NCBI RefSeq assembly: GCF_905171775.1
Contig: NC_053489.1
Coordinates: 389,205,349-389,269,348, forward strand
Source of the DNA: Rana temporaria
Taxonomy: Eukaryota > Chordata > Amphibia > Anura > Ranidae
DNA length: 64,000 nt
Direction of reading: 5' to 3'
Under the pieces are notes generated by a model that was not told the DNA's origin, searched no databases, and saw only the letters and a program-made list of their open reading frames with translations. A program made the translations under genes and the position numbers. The stretch's first letter is position 1, and every line of letters begins with the position of its first letter. Below, one piece after another: positions 22,281-34,515 of this stretch.

Positions 22281-22940
22281 TTTTGCCCATTGAGGGACAC
22301 AGGATTGTAGGTAAATTCTTAGACATATGGCTTATACTTCCACCTTCAAGAGATTGGGACACTGACAAAAAAAAAGCAGTTAAGCACTGTATAACAATAC
22401 CTCCAACTGTCTTGCCTCTTTTTTTCTGTTAATGTACTAGGTTGAACGCCTTTTCCCCGGCTGAGAGAACTCTAAGCATATTTTTACTAGCCTTTTTATC
22501 TAAGAGTCTCAGTACTATTTACTTTGACGTGAGCTAGTCTACACAGGATCTCAATCAGCACATCTTCAGCTGCACCTGGGCCCTACTGGACTGCAAGATA
22601 GGGTTAGCCTGGAATGTGATTTTTGGGCGCTGGCATTTGCATCGTGGCATTTTTAATCTTTAGATCCAAAGCCGTGGCACCGCCTCGTCTAGTGTGTCTC
22701 TGAAGACTCATCCTGTATGTAAGTCTTTGGTCGTGGTGAAGCTAGTGTGGAATGTGGATCCTGAGACTGAACTCTGCTTAGTGATACTTTTCAGGCCTCT
22801 ACGTACTAAGTTAGTTAACCAGATTGCTCTCCAGGCCTGGCACAGCCTTTTAGGTAACCCAGTTTACCCAGAGGAATCGCATAGTAATGACAGCTGCACT
22901 GAAGCAGTGTGGGCTAACTGGTACATCCTTGAGCGTAATT
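22281..22940 (+). mobile_element. Possible DIRS 5' leader fragment
   Basis: GCCCATTGAGGGACACAGGA is followed by a stem-rich leader with GGGACACTGAC and CCTCCAACTGTC. The order parallels the DIRS starts at 42958 and 46935, which read GGGACACA, then ACACTGGC, then a CCTC-rich block. Protein coding is not recognisable. The match is structural and I consider it a candidate only. Confidence 0.4.
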
Positions 22941-23489
22941 AAAAAAAAATGTATGTAATCCTACAGCCATAACAGTCAAAGCTGAGGAAGCTGAGCACTG
23001 AAGTCATCTGCTGGATGGCATTTTGCATGTGTGCACTCTGTGGTCTTTCTCCTACTAGTCAACCTAGAGGAAGCAATTTCCTGCATCTACCCCTGCTTTT
23101 GTTTTGCTTTGTGAATTAACCACTCTCCAATATCCTTCCACTGCCAGCTTACAATGACTTGGTAACCTCTGACACTCTACAACCCTTTTTCATCACTTGT
23201 GTGGGTTTGTGCATAATATGGACCTATTTGTTTTTTTCTTTTACGTTTTTATTTTTTTGACGAGGGAATAATTTCGAAATAATGGTCGTAAGTGACATGA
23301 ATGGTAAAGTATAAAATACCAGGTAAGCCCTCTTGGGGGCCTACCCATCCATTATATAACAACATTACAGTTAGCCACCTTATAGACAATCATCAGAAAC
23401 ATGAAATCAAAAACAATTAACCCAAGAAAAGAGTTACTACTTAAAGTATGAATGTAAATGTCGTATGAGTTTGCCTTCCAAGTAAAAAA
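22941..23489. other. Stretch without a recognised gene
   Basis: AT-rich DNA; no recognised feature. Confidence 0.45.
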
Positions 23490-24175
23490 ATGTTGATTTG
23501 CACATGGGGATAAGCCCGATGTTCACGTCGAACATAAGTTCTATGCGAACATCGGTTGTTCACCGAATACCAAACATCATGGTGCGTTTGTGGGAAATTC
23601 GAGCGCCCGAGGAACATGTCATAATGAACGGCGAGACCGTCAATGCACTACGAGATCGCAGTACTTTGTCGGCTGCTGATTTGCCAAAGCTTGCACCTGA
23701 CCTGCATGCTTTGGCCAATCACAGCGCTCTCTGCTGTGAGAGCCTTGATTGGCCGATCATGGCTCAGGGGGCCACGCCCCGCACTATGTAAGGCTGCTTT
23801 TACGGCAGCTGTACATAGTTTTATGAATGAGAGCAGCAAAATTACATTTGTAAAGGAACAATTTTTTATTTAAAACTGCTCACGGCTGTAATGTATTGCC
23901 GGATCTCGGCAATATAGATAACATTTATTGAAAAAAACAGCACAGGTTCCCTCCTCAGTCCATTACCAGGCCCTTTGGGTCTGGTATGGATATTAAGGGG
24001 AACCACGCACCAAAAGAAAAAAAAATTGCGTGTGGGTCCCCCAAAATCCATACCAGGCCCTTTGGGTCTGGTATGGATATTAAGGGGGACCCTGAGCCAA
24101 AATGAAAAGAAAAAAAAAAAAGTGGCATTTAAAAAATGAAACGGAGAGGGTGCTGCATAGTGCAACATGTTTTTT
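23490..24175. repeat. Repeat with GGTCTGGTATGGAT modules
   Basis: The left part (23510-23600) is CpG-rich. At 23960-24085 a segment containing CCAGGCCCTTTGGGTCTGGT occurs twice, and each copy folds on itself. The same GGTCTG...ATGGAT...AGGGGGACC module occurs at both arms of the palindrome at 39137-41324, so the two belong to one repeat superfamily. Confidence 0.65.
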
Positions 24176-24440
24176 ATCCACTTCATACCGGACTTTTTCA
24201 CCGCCTTCCTACCCAGGTAAATTTTCAGATTTCAGCGCTGTCACACTAATTACTCGGGCGTGCACCACTGTACTAGAATGAACATTTTTTTTAATCCTCT
24301 TTTCCCGAGAGAGATAGAGCTCTTGTTTGGTGGTATTTAATCACCACTCTGTTTTTATTTTTTGCTATATAAATGAAAAAAATACCAAAAACTTTGAACG
24401 AAAGGTTTTTTTTTTTTGTTAGATTACTTATTTGCAAAAA
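24176..24440 (+). repeat. Fragment of TTAA-type (piggyBac-like) miniature element
   Basis: ATCCACTTCATACCGG, CCAGGTAAATTTTCAG, TTTCAGCGCTGTCAC and GGTGGTATTTAATCACC follow the left half of the elements at 28931 and 48744. The terminal TTAA is degraded and the right half is missing. Confidence 0.65.
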
Positions 24441-25098
24441 TTTATAACATTCTTAAAAAATGTAGGGCAAAATGTAATCTACATTTCTTTGGTAAAAATA
24501 ACCAAAATCTGTGTATATTTAGTTTGTGTGAAAGTGAGTCTACAAGCTACAGTGCATATATTTGAAAATTGATCAATCCTAATGTACCTGTGACAGCCTT
24601 GCTCATTCCTCTAGGCCAGAACAGTACTAATGCCCTCCAAATGCCCCTTTTTTTGAAAGTAGACTGCTCAAGGTATTTAAGAAGCATGGTAAACTTTTTG
24701 AAGTTGTATTTTATTTTCCCCACAGTTCTTTGGAATATGAAGACATTTTAATAAAATTTGTATTTTGTTTTCACAAAATTGTCATTTTAACAAGTTATTT
24801 CTCACACATGGCATAGGCATACTTGCAATTACACTCCATTACACATTCTGCTACCCCTCTCCAAAAAGGAAATGCTTTCCATAGCCTAGATGTAGAGTTG
24901 CACGATTCATCATTAAAAAAATCGATTCAACCCCCCCTCACAATCCCAATGAGATTTTTCTGCGATTCTATATAAACAGCGCAGAGCCGAGCTGTCAAAA
25001 TAAAAAGCCATCCTCAGTACTGAGAGATGGAGAAAAGAGATGCAAAGTATCTTCTAGAAAAAAGGGAAGACTTCCGTCTGAGAATGAGGTCAGTTTAA

Positions 25099-26235
25099 CC
25101 ACTTAAGGACCTGCTCATGTATATGTACGTCGTTTTTTTAAAGATGGATATCTCGGTAACGGCAGCAGCTGCTGCCACAACCAAGGTATCCATCTTTAGC
25201 ATGAGCAGTCCTGTAAACAATAACGGCGGTCTCTGCGGCGGATTCGCCGCGAGATCGCCGTTTTCACCGGCGGTAAAGGGCCCCCTCCCGCCGCTTACCA
25301 GAGCCGTCGGTAGCGGCGGAGGCGATCGGGTCCTTCAGCCTGCTGTGTGGGGATGCGAGTGAGGGCAAGATGGGCCCCCACCCGTTCCCATAGCCTAGCA
25401 GGGCGGAAGTGACGTCAAAACGTCAGTCCCGCCCATGCGTCTTAAAGGCACATTTTTTTGTTGTCATTTATTTAAATGACGTTTCCATTTATTTTATTTT
25501 TTTTTCATTGAAGTCTAAATATGAGATCTGGGTCTTTTTGACCCCAGATCTCATATTTAAGAGGACCTGTCATGCTTTTTTCTATTACAAGGGATGTTTA
25601 CATTCCTTGTAATAGGAATAAAAGTGATCAAATTATTATTTTTTTCAGTGTAAAAAATAATAAAATAATAAAACAAAAAGAAAATGTTTAAAGCGCCCCG
25701 TCCCGACGAGCTCGCACACAGAAGCGAACGCATACGTGAGTAGCACCCGCATATGAAAACGTTTTTTAAACTACACAAGTGAGGTATCGCCACGATCGTT
25801 AGAGCGAGTGCAATAATTCTAGCCCTAGCCCTCCTCTGTAGCTCAAAAGATGCAACCTATAGAATTTTTTAAACGTCGTCTATCGAGATTTTTAAGGGTA
25901 AAAGTTTCATGCCATGCCACGAGCGTGCGCAATTTTTAAGCGTGACATGTTGGGTATCATTTTACTCAGCGTAACATTATCTTTCACAATATATAAAAAA
26001 ATTGGGCCAAATGTATTGCTGTCTTATTTTTTAATTCAAGAAAGTGAATTTTTTCCAAAAAAAGTGTGCTTGTAAGACCGCTGCGCAAATACGGTGCGAC
26101 AAAGTATTGCAATGACCGCCATTTTATTCTCTATGGTGTTAGAAAAATATATATGTTTGGGTGTTTTAAGTAATTTTCGAGCAAAAAAAACTGTTTTAGT
26201 CTTGCAAACACCAAATCTGAAAAACACCCAAGTGG
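25099..26235 (+). mobile_element. TTAA-flanked piggyBac-like miniature element, copy c
   Basis: It is 1,137 bases between TTAA at 25095-25098 and 26236-26239, with termini CCACTT and AAGTGG. It shares its whole length with copy d (35532-36672) in inverse orientation: the GATATCTCGGTAACGGCAGC hairpin near the left end, a GAGATCTGGGG palindrome at 25515-25560, and a hairpin with apex TGTTTACA at 25582-25615. No transposase. The TTAA target indicates piggyBac-type mobilisation. Confidence 0.85.
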
Positions 26236-26422
26236 TTAAAGACTAAACCTTTTTCTGAGACTTGTTGCTTACAAGTTGAAATCCTTTTTTTTTTGCTAGA
26301 AAATTACTTAGAACCCCCAAACATATATATTTTCTTATCAGAGACCCTACAGAATAAAATTGTGGTAGTTGTAATATTTTAGGTCACACTATTTGCATAG
26401 CTGTCTTTCAAACACAGTTTTT

Positions 26423-26441
26423 GGGGGGGGGGGGGGGGGGG
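26423..26441. repeat. Run of 19 G
   Basis: G homopolymer inside the hAT-like element. Confidence 0.98.
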
Positions 26442-26594
26442 AATACACTTCGATGTATTTAAAAAAAAAAAAACTAATAGGATTAGCCCAATTTTTTTTG
26501 TATAATGTGAAAGATGTTATGCCCCGAGAATCGTGATGTTTATTCTGAGCAAAAAAATTGTGATTCTCGTTTTATACAGAATTGTGCAGCTCTA

Positions 26595-26960
26595 CCTATA
26601 CCTATACATATGTATAGAGGGGTCCAAAATACAAGGAGCACCTTTAGGCTTTCAGGAGGCATACATTATGGAATGTAATTTCCTGACTACTTTATCAAAT
26701 TTTTGTTGGCTTAGAGCTCCAGGACAATGGAGACGCCCAAAAAATTATCCCATTTTCAAAAGTATACACCCCATTGTATTTTCTATTGGGCATAATGAGT
26801 CTTTTGAATATGTGCCGAGTATGGCATTTCTTGAGTTTGTACTCTAAATCCAAATCAGACAGAGCTCCCCGCTGCTCTAATCTGTCATGCTGAGGATTTG
26901 AAATGCCTTCCCGATGTGTAAACATTTTTTGGACATGGCTGGCTCTGGTGAAGCCATACT
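26595..26960. other. Stretch without a recognised gene
   Basis: AT-rich sequence that looks repeat-derived but matches no other part of the window. Confidence 0.4.
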
Positions 26961-26964
26961 GCTG

Positions 26965-27180
26965 TGACAGTGGATCAGATGTGGCTGAATCAGGGCACTG
27001 ACGATGGCTGCACTGTTGTGGCTGATCAGGACACTGATGCCGCTGCACTGATGTGGCTGATCAGGACATATTAAGGCTGCACTGATGTGGCTTATCGCGA
27101 CAGGGATGAGGCTGCACTGGCATGGCTTATCAGGACACTGATGAGGCTGCACTGGCTTGGTTGATAAGGGCACTGGGGTG
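26965..27180. repeat. Minisatellite, about 42-base unit, five copies
   Basis: Units contain GGCTGCACTG, TGTGGCTGATCAGGACACTG or close variants. Copies differ by substitutions and small indels, so the array is old. Confidence 0.85.
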
Positions 27181-28224
27181 GTTTACAGACCACAGCCACA
27201 GACCTGATTGTCAGTGTCCATCAAACATATTACTGAGAATTTACTGCATTCTCTTGTCCTTCAATCAACCCCAAGAAAAAATTTCTAGCACGTAAAAAAT
27301 TCCTATATCTCCTATCGTCTTCCAGGACAGCCTCTGAGAGACATGGGGCTCCTCTCTCCGGGACAGGAAACACATTCACCCAAATTGTTTAAAGGCGGTG
27401 CTCCAGGCCTTCCCCTTTTTTGTTTCCTGCCCGATGGGAAGGAAGCATGTTAGAAACCTGGAGAGCTCCATGCTCAGGGCTGTCCTGTGTGAGCACCTGA
27501 AAATACCTTCTCGTTTGCCTCAGCGCCCCTCTGTCTAGCAGGGAAGAGAGGGTGGCTGGTCCTGCTATTTTACTGCCTAGGACTCAGAGTCGCCACCCCT
27601 GAAAATGTGTTGGGACCCCACCCTATTACGTTGGTACCTTTTCATCCGCTGTGTCACAGTCCGATGAACGGGCGGCGTCCAGCGTGTCTGCAGGGTGCAT
27701 GTCTGGTGGTTTAGATGGTGCCTGTTCACCTGGGAGTTCCGGGCATGATGAGGAGGAAGTGCGTGCGTTGGAGGCGGGCTTCTGCGCGCCAATGAGTGGT
27801 AGTGATGTAATGGGTCACTTACGGCCGAGCTACATCATCAGGGGGTGCCGGAGATGAGATTCCTGTCTCCTGAGCATGGCTGGTGGACGTTTAAGGCATC
27901 TGGAGCCAGTGACAGACCCAGCAGAGGCTGTGGCAAGCACAGAGGAGCCATGGAGGGCACTGCAGCATCGCAGGCGGTTAACTCCAGTTTTTCTGGCATC
28001 GGCACATCTCAGGTAAGCGTGGTGAGGACTGACCATGTCTTACTCTGGGGGGGTGGGGTCCTTATTACCAGATGTCCTTCCCTGGGTGGGGAACCACAGG
28101 TGAAGGGCTGAGTACTTCCTCCTTTTTGACCCAAACACAGTGGTGGAGTAGGTCTGGGGCAGTTTCTCATGGGTGTTTGTTTTCTTTTTTTGGTTTTCAG
28201 GGTAAAGCTTAGGACAAGACCCAG

Positions 28225-28920
28225 ATGCAGCCCCGTAATAGAAGATGTGCTGTATGCGCGTCAAAGTTAGGTTCCAACTTGGTGAAGCCACTTTGCCCTG
28301 AATGTGTCAGCAGTTTGGTTAAAGACAATTCTTTGATGGCATGTCATAAGATCCTTATGTCTGTTAAACACAAGATTGCATCCACGTTCCAGTCTTTTAA
28401 GGGGATGATAAATAGGATGCAGGATCCCTCTTTGCCCCTTTCTAGAGCAGCAAGTGTGCCTGTTCTATCCGAACTTAGTCAGGAGTATACGGAAGATGGG
28501 TAAAGGGAACCCAGGTCGCTTGCCTCCTCTCAGGCGGACTCAGGGTCTGACTCAGAGGGAGAGGAATATTCCACCAGAGAGTCCAGATACAGATAGACGC
28601 TGGACGATGTGGGGGATTTATTGAAGGTGATCTATGACACCTTGGAGATCAGATAGGTGTCGGTACATCTTTCTATACACGATCTCATGTATCAGGGGGT
28701 CGGTGCACAGAAATCCAGGGTTTTCCCCGTGCACAAATCTCTAGTAGAATCGATCTTGCTGGAGTGGGAGCATCCTGAAAGAAGACCATTCTTTTCAGGC
28801 AGTCTTAAATACAGATTCCCCTTTGAAAAGGAAACAGCCCATCTTTGGAATAAAATCCCAATTTGGATGCGCAGTTGTGGAAGGTTTCCAAAAAGACAGA
28901 TTTGACCTATGACGAACTGG
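28225..28920 (+). pseudogene. DIRS gag-like ORF, interrupted
   Basis: An ORF of 92 residues begins MQPRNRRCAVCASKLGSN and holds a Cys-rich start (CAVC...CPEC), as in some DIRS gag proteins. It stops at 28501 in this copy. Further pieces follow in other frames: acidic ESDSEGEEY-type sequence near 28550, and FPVHKSLVESILLEWEHPER near 28720, matching the middle of DIRS gag. The TTAA element at 28931 cuts the frame after YDELESL. The gag function in packaging is inferred from position. Confidence 0.65.
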
Positions 28921-28930
28921 AATCCCTTAA

Positions 28931-29879
28931 CCACTTCATTACTGGGCACTTAAACCCCCTTCGTGCCCAGACCAATTTTCAGCTTTCAGCGCTGACGCAT
29001 TTTGAATGACAATTGCGCGGTCATACAACACTGTACCCAAATTATATTTTTATCATTTTTTCCCCACAAATAGAGCTTTCTTTTGGTGGTATTTGATCAC
29101 CTCTGCGATTTTTTTGCGCTATAAACAAAAAAAGACAGAATTTGGAAAAAAAACACTTTTTTACTTTTTGTTATATCATCTCATTTTTTAAAATAAAAAT
29201 AAAAAATTTACCTCGGTTTAGGCCGATACGTATTCTTCTACATATTTTTGTTAAAAAATCGCAATACGCGTATATTGATCGGTTTGCGCAAAAGTTATAG
29301 CGCCTACAAAATAGGGGATAGATTTTTGATTTTTTTTTTTTTTTTTTTTTTTTGTCAGGCCTGCGATATTGCGGCGGACGTATCAAACACTTTTGACACA
29401 ATTTTGGGACCATTCACATTTATACAGCGATCAGTGCTATAAAAATGCACTAATTACTGTATAAATGTGACTGGCAGTGAAGGGGTTAACACTAGGGGGT
29501 GAGGAAGGGGTTAAATGTATTCCCTGGGTGTGTTCTTACTGTGTGGGGGGAGGGGACTGACTGGGGGAGGTGACCGATGCTTTGTCCCTATGTAAAGGGA
29601 CACAGATCGGTCTCCTCTCTCCCTGACAGCACGTGGAGCTCTGTGTTTACACACAGAGCTCCACGTCCTGCTGTGTTACCGACGATCGCGGGTGTCTGGC
29701 GGACATCGCGCCCACCAGGCACTCGCATTGGCTCCCGAGCGATGCGCCGGGCACATTGTTTCCCCGCTGCGCGCCCCCAGCGGCGCGCACGGGGAACAAC
29801 AGGACGTCCAGGGACGTCCACCCGGCACTTGACAGCCGCGCTGTGGACGTCTTTTGTCCATAGCGCGGATCCCAAGTGG
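28931..29879 (+). mobile_element. TTAA-flanked piggyBac-like miniature element, copy e
   Basis: It is 949 bases between TTAA at 28927-28930 and 29880-29883, with termini CCACTT and AAGTGG. The left half has TTTCAGCGCTG and GACAATTGCGCGGTCA. A perfect 16-base hairpin lies at 29631-29666 with TTTACA at its turn. The right end is GC-rich with CGCGC blocks. No transposase. It shares its layout, but not its GC-rich end sequence, with copy f. Confidence 0.88.
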
Positions 29880-30003
29880 TTAAGGACCTCAGACCTGTTA
29901 AGAGCTCACGTGTTCTCGGTGTCGAGACCCTTTTAGAATGCTGTAAGCCAGTAACCAGGGCCCTCTACACCAAGGTCTGGTAAAGGTTAAACTCCTGGTT
30001 AGC

Positions 30004-30835
30004 AGAACAGGGGCAGGAAGAACCAGGAATGCCAGCAGTATTGGACTTTTTACAGACAGGAGTGGAATGGGGTCTTTCTATTAGCACCCTGAACATACAG
30101 GGAGCCACCTTGAGTGTTTTTTTTCTTCAGGTCTCCCTGCAGCAAGATCAATTTGTAAGGAATTTCTTTAAGGCCCTCTCCAGGTCCAGACCAATGAGCG
30201 TCAGAGCCTGTCCTTCCTGGGATCTATCCTTGGTCCCCAGTGCACTTACAAGAAGTCCATTTGAACCGCTGTAAAAATCAGAAATTAAGTGGGTGGTTCT
30301 AAAAACAGCTTTTTTGATTGCATTCACTTTAGCCAGAAGAGTGAGTGAGTGAGTTGCAGGCGCTCTCTATCAGAGACATTTTTGTTGATTTTGGAGGATA
30401 GGGTTGTGCTCAAAACAGATCCTAGTTTCCTCCCCAAAGTTTCTTCGACATTTGACATGACATTATCCTGCCAAAATTATATTCCTCCTCAGAGGTTGAT
30501 GAGGAAGGAGAGTTTAGTTTAGTAGACCTCAGGTGAAGCCTTTTAGTTTAATTAGAAGTCGGCAGACATTTCAGCAAGTAAGTCTTTATTTACTTACTTT
30601 GCATGCTCCTGCATATAAGTTGGCAGGGAAACAAGCGCCCCTAGTTAAGGCACATTCAACCATGGCGGAGTGGCATTCTTGAGCAGTGAAATCCGGTGCC
30701 ACTCCGGAGGAGATCTGCAGAGCAGCGACGTGGTCCAGCTACTCCACGTTTACTAAGCATTACCGCTTGGACCTGGTTTCACATAAAGAACATGCATTTT
30801 GGCGAAAGGTCCTCCAGGCAGTGGTCCCGCCCTAG
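30004..30835 (+). pseudogene. DIRS tyrosine recombinase, decayed
   Basis: The family integrates circular cDNA by site-specific recombination and leaves no target duplication. LDFLQTGVEWGLSISTLN (about 30045-30100) is the N-terminal SAM-like domain. ALTRSPFEPL and LARRVSE carry the first catalytic Arg. VKAHSTMAEW (30645-30675) is the HxxR box with Arg replaced by Met. WSSYSTFTKHYRLD (about 30730-30775) bears the catalytic Tyr. Stops and frame changes occur throughout. Confidence 0.85.
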
Positions 30836-31230
30836 CAGAGTATGTTTCTTGCTTATCTCAGAGGCTGTCCTGGAAGACGATAGGAGAAAACCGGAATTAG
30901 ACTTGCCGTTGACTCTTTTTTTTTTTAGCAGTCTTCCAGGGCAGGCTGGTTTCCCACCTGGTGTTTTAGGGCTGGTGCAAAAGGTATATACTAATGTTAT
31001 GCCAGTGTGTTTTATGTCTTTCAGAGCCTTCCGGCGGTTTTTGTGGAAACTGAAGGGGAATGCCTGGAGGACTGCCTTTAAACAATTTGGGTGAACGTGT
31101 TTCCTGTCCCGGAGGGAGAAGCCCTATGTCTCTCAGAGGCTGTCCTGGAAGACTCCTAGAAAAAGTTACTGGTGAACAATACAAATGCATAAAAAATGCA
31201 GCTGATTTTTAATGACTAAAATGAGGATTC

Positions 31231-31797
31231 ATGCCGCGTACACGACCATTTTTCGGGTTGTAAAAAATTTAGTTTTTTTTTATGTCATTAAAAACGATCG
31301 TCTGTGGGCTCCAGAGCATTTTTCACAATGTAAAAAATGGCCATTAAAAATTTCGAAAATGCTCTAATTTTTCACAACGTTTTTAACGTCGTAAAAAATG
31401 GTCGTGTGTGGGCTTTAACGACGTGAAAAAAACGCGAATGCTCAGAAGCAAGTTATGAGACGGGAGCGCTCGTTCTGGTAAAACTAGCGTTCGTAATGGA
31501 GATGGCACATTCATCACGCTGTAACAGGCTGAAGAGCGCGAATCGTCTCTCACCAAACTTTTACTAACGCAAAATCAGCAAAAGCAGCCCCAAGGGTGGC
31601 GCCATCCGCATGAAACTTCCCCTTTATAGTGTCGTCGTACGTGTTGTACGTCACCGCGCTTTGCTAGAGCATTTTTTTTCCCCACGATCGTGTGTAGGCA
31701 AGGCCGATTTAATGATCGGTGAAAAAACATATTTTTTTCTAGACCATTAAAAACTTCATTTTTTACAACCCGAAAAACGGTCGTGTGTACGCGGCAT
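31231..31797. mobile_element. Miniature transposon with ATGCCGCGTACAC termini
   Basis: It begins ATGCCGCGTACACGACC and ends GGTCGTGTGTACGCGGCAT, inverted repeats of about 37 bases continuing into TTTTTCGGGTTGTAAAAAA. The interior has several pairs of AAAAATGGTCGT-type words. No transposase. The flanks TCA and TAA could be a mutated 3-base duplication, which would suggest Harbinger type. Confidence 0.75.
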
Positions 31798-32344
31798 AAG
31801 ATATTAATTTATTTGATATTGTCTGCTTATAGGGCAGATTGTGTCATATGAGATGCCAACTTGCTTTCTGATAGCCATCAGAACCCTTGATTCTGTATTT
31901 ATGGCATACAGAAAATAAAATGTTTGGGATGCTTACTGTCATGTTCACATCTTTTTATTCCTAAGGTAAAATTTTATCCCAGACTATACTAAAAGTTGGT
32001 AATACAAGTAACTGTTATTTATTATATACACATATGTTCTCATTGAAGGTCTTGCAGAATATACAGTCAATAGCAACCCTAATTATACATACATATGTCA
32101 GAAACCATTAATCGGATCGAGACAGAAGTATATTTAAATCACACTTGTAATACTAAAAGTGAACAGAACAAACGTGGTCAAAACATAGCCAAAACTTAAC
32201 CGGAACGGACAGTCAGACAAGCCAGAAAGTTAGGAAGCCAGGGATCAGCGTAGTGGAACAGAAAGTGGGATCTGGAGCCAGAAGGAATGTCCGCCAAGCA
32301 CGTCTTTAATGGGAACGCAGGAGAGTCTCTGTGATGTTGTCCAA
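31798..32344. other. Stretch without a recognised gene
   Basis: AT-rich DNA with no recognised feature. Confidence 0.45.
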
Positions 32345-32545
32345 GGTGAAGGCTGGGTTCACACTACTACACTACTTTCATCCTACTTTGCTCTGCTACA
32401 TTGGTCCTACATTTATCCTACATTGGTCCTACATCCATCCTACTTTCATGAACAGGATACTACTTTGGTCCGACTTCAATGATATTCAATGGGCCAGAAG
32501 TAGGATCAATGTAGGACCGCCTGGTGGGAGACCGCCTGGGAATAC
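32345..32545. repeat. Fragment of a miniature element built on TCCTACTT words
   Basis: It starts GGCTGGGTTCACACTACTAC and consists of repeated CCTACATTGGT-like words followed by TTCAATGGGCCAGAAGTAGG. The second terminus is not found. Confidence 0.5.
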
Positions 32546-32629
32546 CAGGTGCTGTCTACTGTTCATTGTCCTACTATTTTAGGCGATCAGGCTATGCTTC
32601 TCCTTGTGGTCGACCGATCTGGTTTAAGC

Positions 32630-34020
32630 CGGACAGCGCCACGGCCGTGGCTTCGGTCTACCATCAGGTATGCCGGTAGGCGGACTACTGCAGTCGCCAG
32701 ATGCTGGACCAGGGCTACTGGTCTTTGTGTGTTGGGTGTTTGGGTTTGGGTGTTTTGGCTCCCTTGCAGGAGGTGAGCCTCACAGGACATGGATCTCCTG
32801 GCCGCTCGTCTCCGCCGCAAGGGTGTCAAAGTTAGTGGCCAGGTCTAGTGATCTGGTACAGACGCATCAGTCGCGCTGGTGGCCCTGTGGGTCTGTATCG
32901 GGGATTTTTTTTGCCGTTCCTCCATGTTAGTTGCTTCCTCAGCCGCTCCACAGAGTGGAGGCTGAGGAGATCCCGATGATTCTAATCGCTCCAGATTGAC
33001 CTTGGCGTCCTTGGTGTGCTGATATCGGGCGCCTGGTAGCAGAGGCACCCTGCCGGTTGCCAGGGCAGGAGGTTCCTCTGTCTCAAGGTCCCATACTTCC
33101 TCCTGTTGTACAGTCACTGACTTGCTCAACATGGTTATTGGAAGCCAGACTTTAGGTGACCGGGGTCCGTCTGACTCAGTCATCTCAACAGGGTACCGTA
33201 GTCTTCTTCCGGAGGATCTACCGTCGTACCTCTCTTGGTGCGAAGGGATGGAGTGACGTCCACGGACGTACTCGGTGTCCAGGGTCCTGCTGTTTTTAAA
33301 GCTTGGAGTGGATCTAAAAATTGCTTAAAGCACCGTTTGGGGGCAGATTTCAGCCTTGGCTGTGTTCTTTTAGTGGCCTTTTTGCGGCCCGTTCCCTGGT
33401 GGGTCCCCTTTTTTTGTGTGCAGGGGGTTTTTCATATACTTTCCCCTCTTGGCCCATCTCTTCCCCCATGAGTTTTGACTCTGGTGCTCTCGGTTCTTCA
33501 GGAAATATCAGAGAGATTTTCTCTTGACACTATCTCAGAAGGTGGCCCCTTTAGTGGCCTTTACCTCTGTTAGAGGGGTTTCTTAGTTGGCGGTCTTGTC
33601 TTGCAAGCCGCCATGCTTGATCCTCCATAAGGATTAGGTGATGGTGCGTCCGCGACCTTCCCTTCTTCCGAAGGAGGTTTCGGCCTTTCATACTTTAGGC
33701 GTGGTACGCACTTTGCAGGTATACCAGCCTACTACGGCTCTGTTTCGGAGCTTCTGACTCTCTTTTGTGTCGGTGTCTGGTCCACAAAGGGCCTGGCGGT
33801 CTCGTCAACCACCATTTCTCGGTGGATCAGGCAGGCCGTCATACAGGCCTATGCTCCTAAGGGGCGGGCCCCCCTTTCCGGTCACGGCACTTTCGACCAG
33901 GGCAATTGATGCTTCCTGGGTTTTTTTTTCCGACATCATGCGTCGGTCTCACAGGTGTGCGAGGCGGCGATTTGCTAGTCCGTTCACGCTTTTTCCAGAA
34001 TTTACATGGTTGCTGTGAGT
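32630..34020 (+). pseudogene. DIRS RNase H end and tyrosine recombinase, decayed
   Basis: Pieces in order: DSATAVASVYHQ (RNase H), MILIAPD and RLPGQEVPLSQGP (RNase H to recombinase linker), SLDTISEGGPFSGLY (recombinase), then TISRWIRQAVIQAYAPKG (about 33808-33862). The latter is the segment just before the HxxR box, followed by GHGTFDQG in place of it. VCEAAI and FSRIYMVAV mark the Tyr region. Many stops and frameshifts are present. About half of the first catalytic segment near 33560 is scrambled. Confidence 0.75.
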
Positions 34021-34169
34021 GCATCGTATGATGTTTTTTTCAGTCCCTAGTTTTTGCCGGCGGCTGTTTAAAGTTGCACCTCCTCCGTTGAGGAGCTCTG
34101 CTTGTTTTGGGGTGAAGTTAAAATTGGTTTTACTGATATATTTCACACCCCTTGTTTTTTTACACTGCT

Positions 34170-34515
34170 TGCGGACGTCCCACTTGTCAAGATTTAAGGA
34201 GCTGTGTCCGTCCATGGAGGATAAGAGAAAATAGGATTTTTTGTACTCCCCTAAAAATACTTTTCTCTGAAGTCCATGGACGGACACAGCTCCCACCCCT
34301 CCTTTTTAGGTTTGTACTGCTTGTTAGGAACTGAGGCTGCAAGCTGTAGTGAGGAGGGTTATGTCTGGAGGGACCGCCCCCTGGGCGGGGCTGTTCAACT
34401 CTGCCTAGTCCTCTCCTGTAAACAGGGAACATAACCCACTTGTCAAGATTTAAGGAGCTGTGTCCGTCCATGGACTTCAGAGTAAAGGATTTTACGGTGA
34501 GTACAAAAAATCCTA
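34170..34515. repeat. DIRS copy 3 internal complementary region and right terminal repeat
   Basis: GAGCTGTGTCCGTCCATGG occurs at about 34199 and again at 34456, with its complement CCATGGACGGACACAGCTC at 34276. The segments join AGGATTTTTTGTACTC with complements of the two element ends, the arrangement expected for rolling-circle DIRS replication. Confidence 0.75.

Larger units (their letters stand above)
24893..26594. mobile_element. hAT-like miniature element with nested TTAA element
   Basis: It begins TAGAGTTGCACGATT and ends AATTGTGCAGCTCTA, imperfect inverted repeats of 15 bases of a type common in non-autonomous hAT elements. No convincing 8-base duplication was found, so the superfamily is tentative. 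The piggyBac-like element at 25099-26235 is inserted into it. A run of 19 G lies at 26423-26441. Confidence 0.55.
27297..31165 (+). mobile_element. DIRS retrotransposon copy 2, internally deleted
   Basis: The left terminus has CGTCTTCCAGGACAGCCTCT (27308 on). Its complement occurs near 30850-30885 and again at 31130-31160, which fits a DIRS internal complementary region plus right inverted terminal repeat. Between them lie a gag-like piece and the tyrosine recombinase. The reverse transcriptase and RNase H are missing, so there is a large internal deletion. A piggyBac-like element (28931-29879) is inserted into the gag side. Terminal sequences are unrelated to copies 1 and 3, indicating a separate DIRS lineage. 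Confidence 0.85.
32590..34515 (+). mobile_element. DIRS retrotransposon copy 3, 5'-truncated
   Basis: It retains the end of RNase H (DSATAVAS near 32634), the linker LIAPD (about 32980), the tyrosine recombinase, and the 3' structures. The right side holds an internal complementary region (about 34170-34290) and a right inverted terminal repeat (34430-34515), both containing GGAGCTGTGTCCGTCCATGG. The left half including its own left terminal repeat is missing. Confidence 0.82.

Noticed and set aside
30696..31094. 132-residue plus-strand frame
   Set aside because: Frame-shifted reading through decayed DIRS recombinase and its 3' repeat, not a separate gene.
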